6,560 nt of DNA from assembly GCA_017538865.1 (NCBI GenBank), contig JAFYIA010000078.1, forward strand, positions 1 through 6,560, written 5' to 3'. Source of the DNA: Aeriscardovia sp. Lineage in GTDB: Bacteria > Actinomycetota > Actinomycetes > Actinomycetales > Bifidobacteriaceae. A program made the position numbers and the translations under genes. Below, piece after piece: positions 5,628-6,560 of the stretch (positions are counted from its first letter, which is position 1; every line of letters starts with the position of its first letter). The notes below the pieces were generated by a model. It was not told where the DNA came from and ran no database searches. It was given only the letters and a program-made list of their open reading frames with translations.

Positions 5628-6560
5628 GTGGACAGACATTCCCCCCCATCTGGAAAAGATTCTCCGTCCGGGGGGAAGAAGCTCAGGGTCGCAAGGCTCG
5701 CCTCGGCCGGAGCTTTCGCCTTGGCCGCGATCGCGTTTTTCATCCTTTCAATCCTCTCCTCGGCCCTTTGGAGGCCCAAGAGCGAGATTTCAGCCTCCCT
5801 CTCCTCTTCCAGCAGATACCTGGTCTCCGTGCCCGGGCTTTTGTCCCTCACGGGGAGCGAAGTGTCGGTGAGGGCGTCCTCTTCCCAGAGCGTGTGCGTG
5901 GCCATAGGGCAGAGCGGGGACGTGGATGGGTGGATTGGCTCTTCGCCCTACACCCAGATAAGCGGGCTCTCTTCCTGGACCGCCCTGGCCTCCGGATCCG
6001 CTTCAGGAGGGGAATCTTGGCCTTCCTCCCCTTCCGTCCCATTTCAGGACAGCGACATGTGGGAGAAAGCGGAGTGCGGCCGCGCCATGGGCTTTAAGTG
6101 GGACCCCTCCCCGGACCAATCCCTGATCCTCTTCAACCCCAAAGGCGCCGCCGTGGATCTCTCCTTGGGATGGAAGAGGGCAAAGGCCGTCAACCTCACG
6201 GGCCCCTACGCCTTCCTCGGGTGCGTGGGGACCCTCCTCTCCCTTGTGGCGCTGGAGTTCCCGCGCCTCCGCGGAAAGGCCCGCCCCCGGGCGGGGAAGG
6301 AAGTTGAAAGCGCGGCTCCAGGCGAAGCTGGATCGGCGCAGCCCAGATGGGTCGAAGACCAGCTCGCCCTGGACAGGCGCCTGGGGCACGCGCGGCCCAG
6401 GACCGTAAAGAGCACGAAAGTGTTCAAGATCCGGGAGAAAAGCGAAGAGGACGAGGTGAGCACGCAGGTGATGGATCTGTCCGCCCTGAGGCATATGGAC
6501 CTCGGGCAGGACCTCGACCCCATGTCCCAAAAGCCGGCCATCTTCGGCTCCGAGCTTCCC
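5628..6560 (+). CDS. Two-helix membrane protein with extracytoplasmic domain, GTG start (3'-truncated by window edge)
   Basis: I do not recognise a named function. From GTG at 5628 the frame stays open for 311 codons to the window edge. GAAGG lies 5 nt before the GTG; an in-frame TTG at 5610 is a weaker alternative. After a polar, basic N-terminus (SGGKKLRVAR), a helix at about 25-47 crosses the membrane. Residues about 48-191 should be outside: a Ser-rich start, then YLVSVPGLLSLTG, SVCVAIGQSGDVDGWIGS, SPYTQISGLSSWTAL and DMWEKAECGRAMGFKWDPS, with Cys90 and Cys150 as a possible disulfide. A second helix at about 192-209 (PYAFLGCVGTLLSLVAL) leads to a charged cytoplasmic tail of at least 100 residues. 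Codon use (AGG, GCC, GGG) matches the neighbours, and the hydropathy pattern makes chance openness unlikely. The pattern recalls an uncharacterised actinobacterial membrane family, from memory only. It is transcribed away from the FKBP lipoprotein gene. Confidence 0.82.
   Translation, partial: MDRHSPPSGKDSPSGGKKLRVARLASAGAFALAAIAFFILSILSSALWRPKSEISASLSSSSRYLVSVPGLLSLTGSEVSVRASSSQSVCVAIGQSGDVDGWIGSSPYTQISGLSSWTALASGSASGGESWPSSPSVPFQDSDMWEKAECGRAMGFKWDPSPDQSLILFNPKGAAVDLSLGWKRAKAVNLTGPYAFLGCVGTLLSLVALEFPRLRGKARPRAGKEVESAAPGEAGSAQPRWVEDQLALDRRLGHARPRTVKSTKVFKIREKSEEDEVSTQVMDLSALRHMDLGQDLDPMSQKPAIFGSELP

Noticed and set aside
5580..5639. Upstream ATG start of the FKBP lipoprotein at 5639
   Set aside because: It adds 20 residues (MSVHGRLRSQKF...) ahead of a normal lipoprotein signal peptide and would run through the divergent promoter region and into the opposite gene.
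5768..6307. Two + strand frames (5768-6097 and 6098-6307) and the - strand frame 6003-6530
   Set aside because: They overlap the GTG-initiated membrane-protein gene in other frames. Their compositions are Arg/Pro/Gly rich without a hydropathy pattern.

Overview
The window reads as chromosome of a GC-rich actinobacterium, most likely a member of, or close to, the Bifidobacteriaceae. Several stretches resemble what I remember of bifidobacterial F-ATPase subunits: the gamma N-terminus MASQLALKSRIAST, its DRGMAGPY motif, and the alpha segment PAIDVGRSVSRVGGAAQTK. No search was run, so this placement is inference. Codon use is odd for that group: AGG is the main Arg codon and ATA is as frequent as ATC.

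Layout. Positions 1-4545 (+) hold the 3' half of an F1Fo ATP synthase operon in the canonical order: atpH (delta, only its C-terminal half), atpA (alpha), atpG (gamma), atpD (beta) and atpC (epsilon). The genes are separated by 8 nt or less or overlap by 1 nt, so they should be co-transcribed and translationally coupled. All catalytic motifs are intact. Epsilon is only 86 residues and lacks the C-terminal helical domain. A perfect 8-bp hairpin with A and T tracts on its two sides (about 4551-4583) separates atpC from a convergent gene and should terminate transcription in both directions.

Positions 4593-5579 (-) encode a secreted lipoprotein with two FKBP-type peptidyl-prolyl isomerase domains. 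The outer one is degenerate and the C-terminal one nearly complete. Divergent from it, starting at a GTG at 5628 (+) and running off the right edge, is a long open frame for a two-helix membrane protein with an extracytoplasmic domain and a charged cytoplasmic tail. It is easily overlooked because it has no ATG start and no stop inside the window. The 48-nt gap between these two genes carries -10 hexamers on opposite strands that overlap almost completely, and the lipoprotein mRNA may be leaderless.

How they work together: the atp genes form one rotary enzyme, which in fermentative actinobacteria mainly pumps protons out at the expense of ATP. The FKBP lipoprotein and the divergent membrane protein both act at the outer face of the membrane and may share regulation, but nothing in the sequence ties them to the ATPase. 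Most of the window is ordinary housekeeping DNA. The least explained part is the divergent pair on the right. I saw no tRNA, rRNA, CRISPR array, insertion sequence or attachment site.
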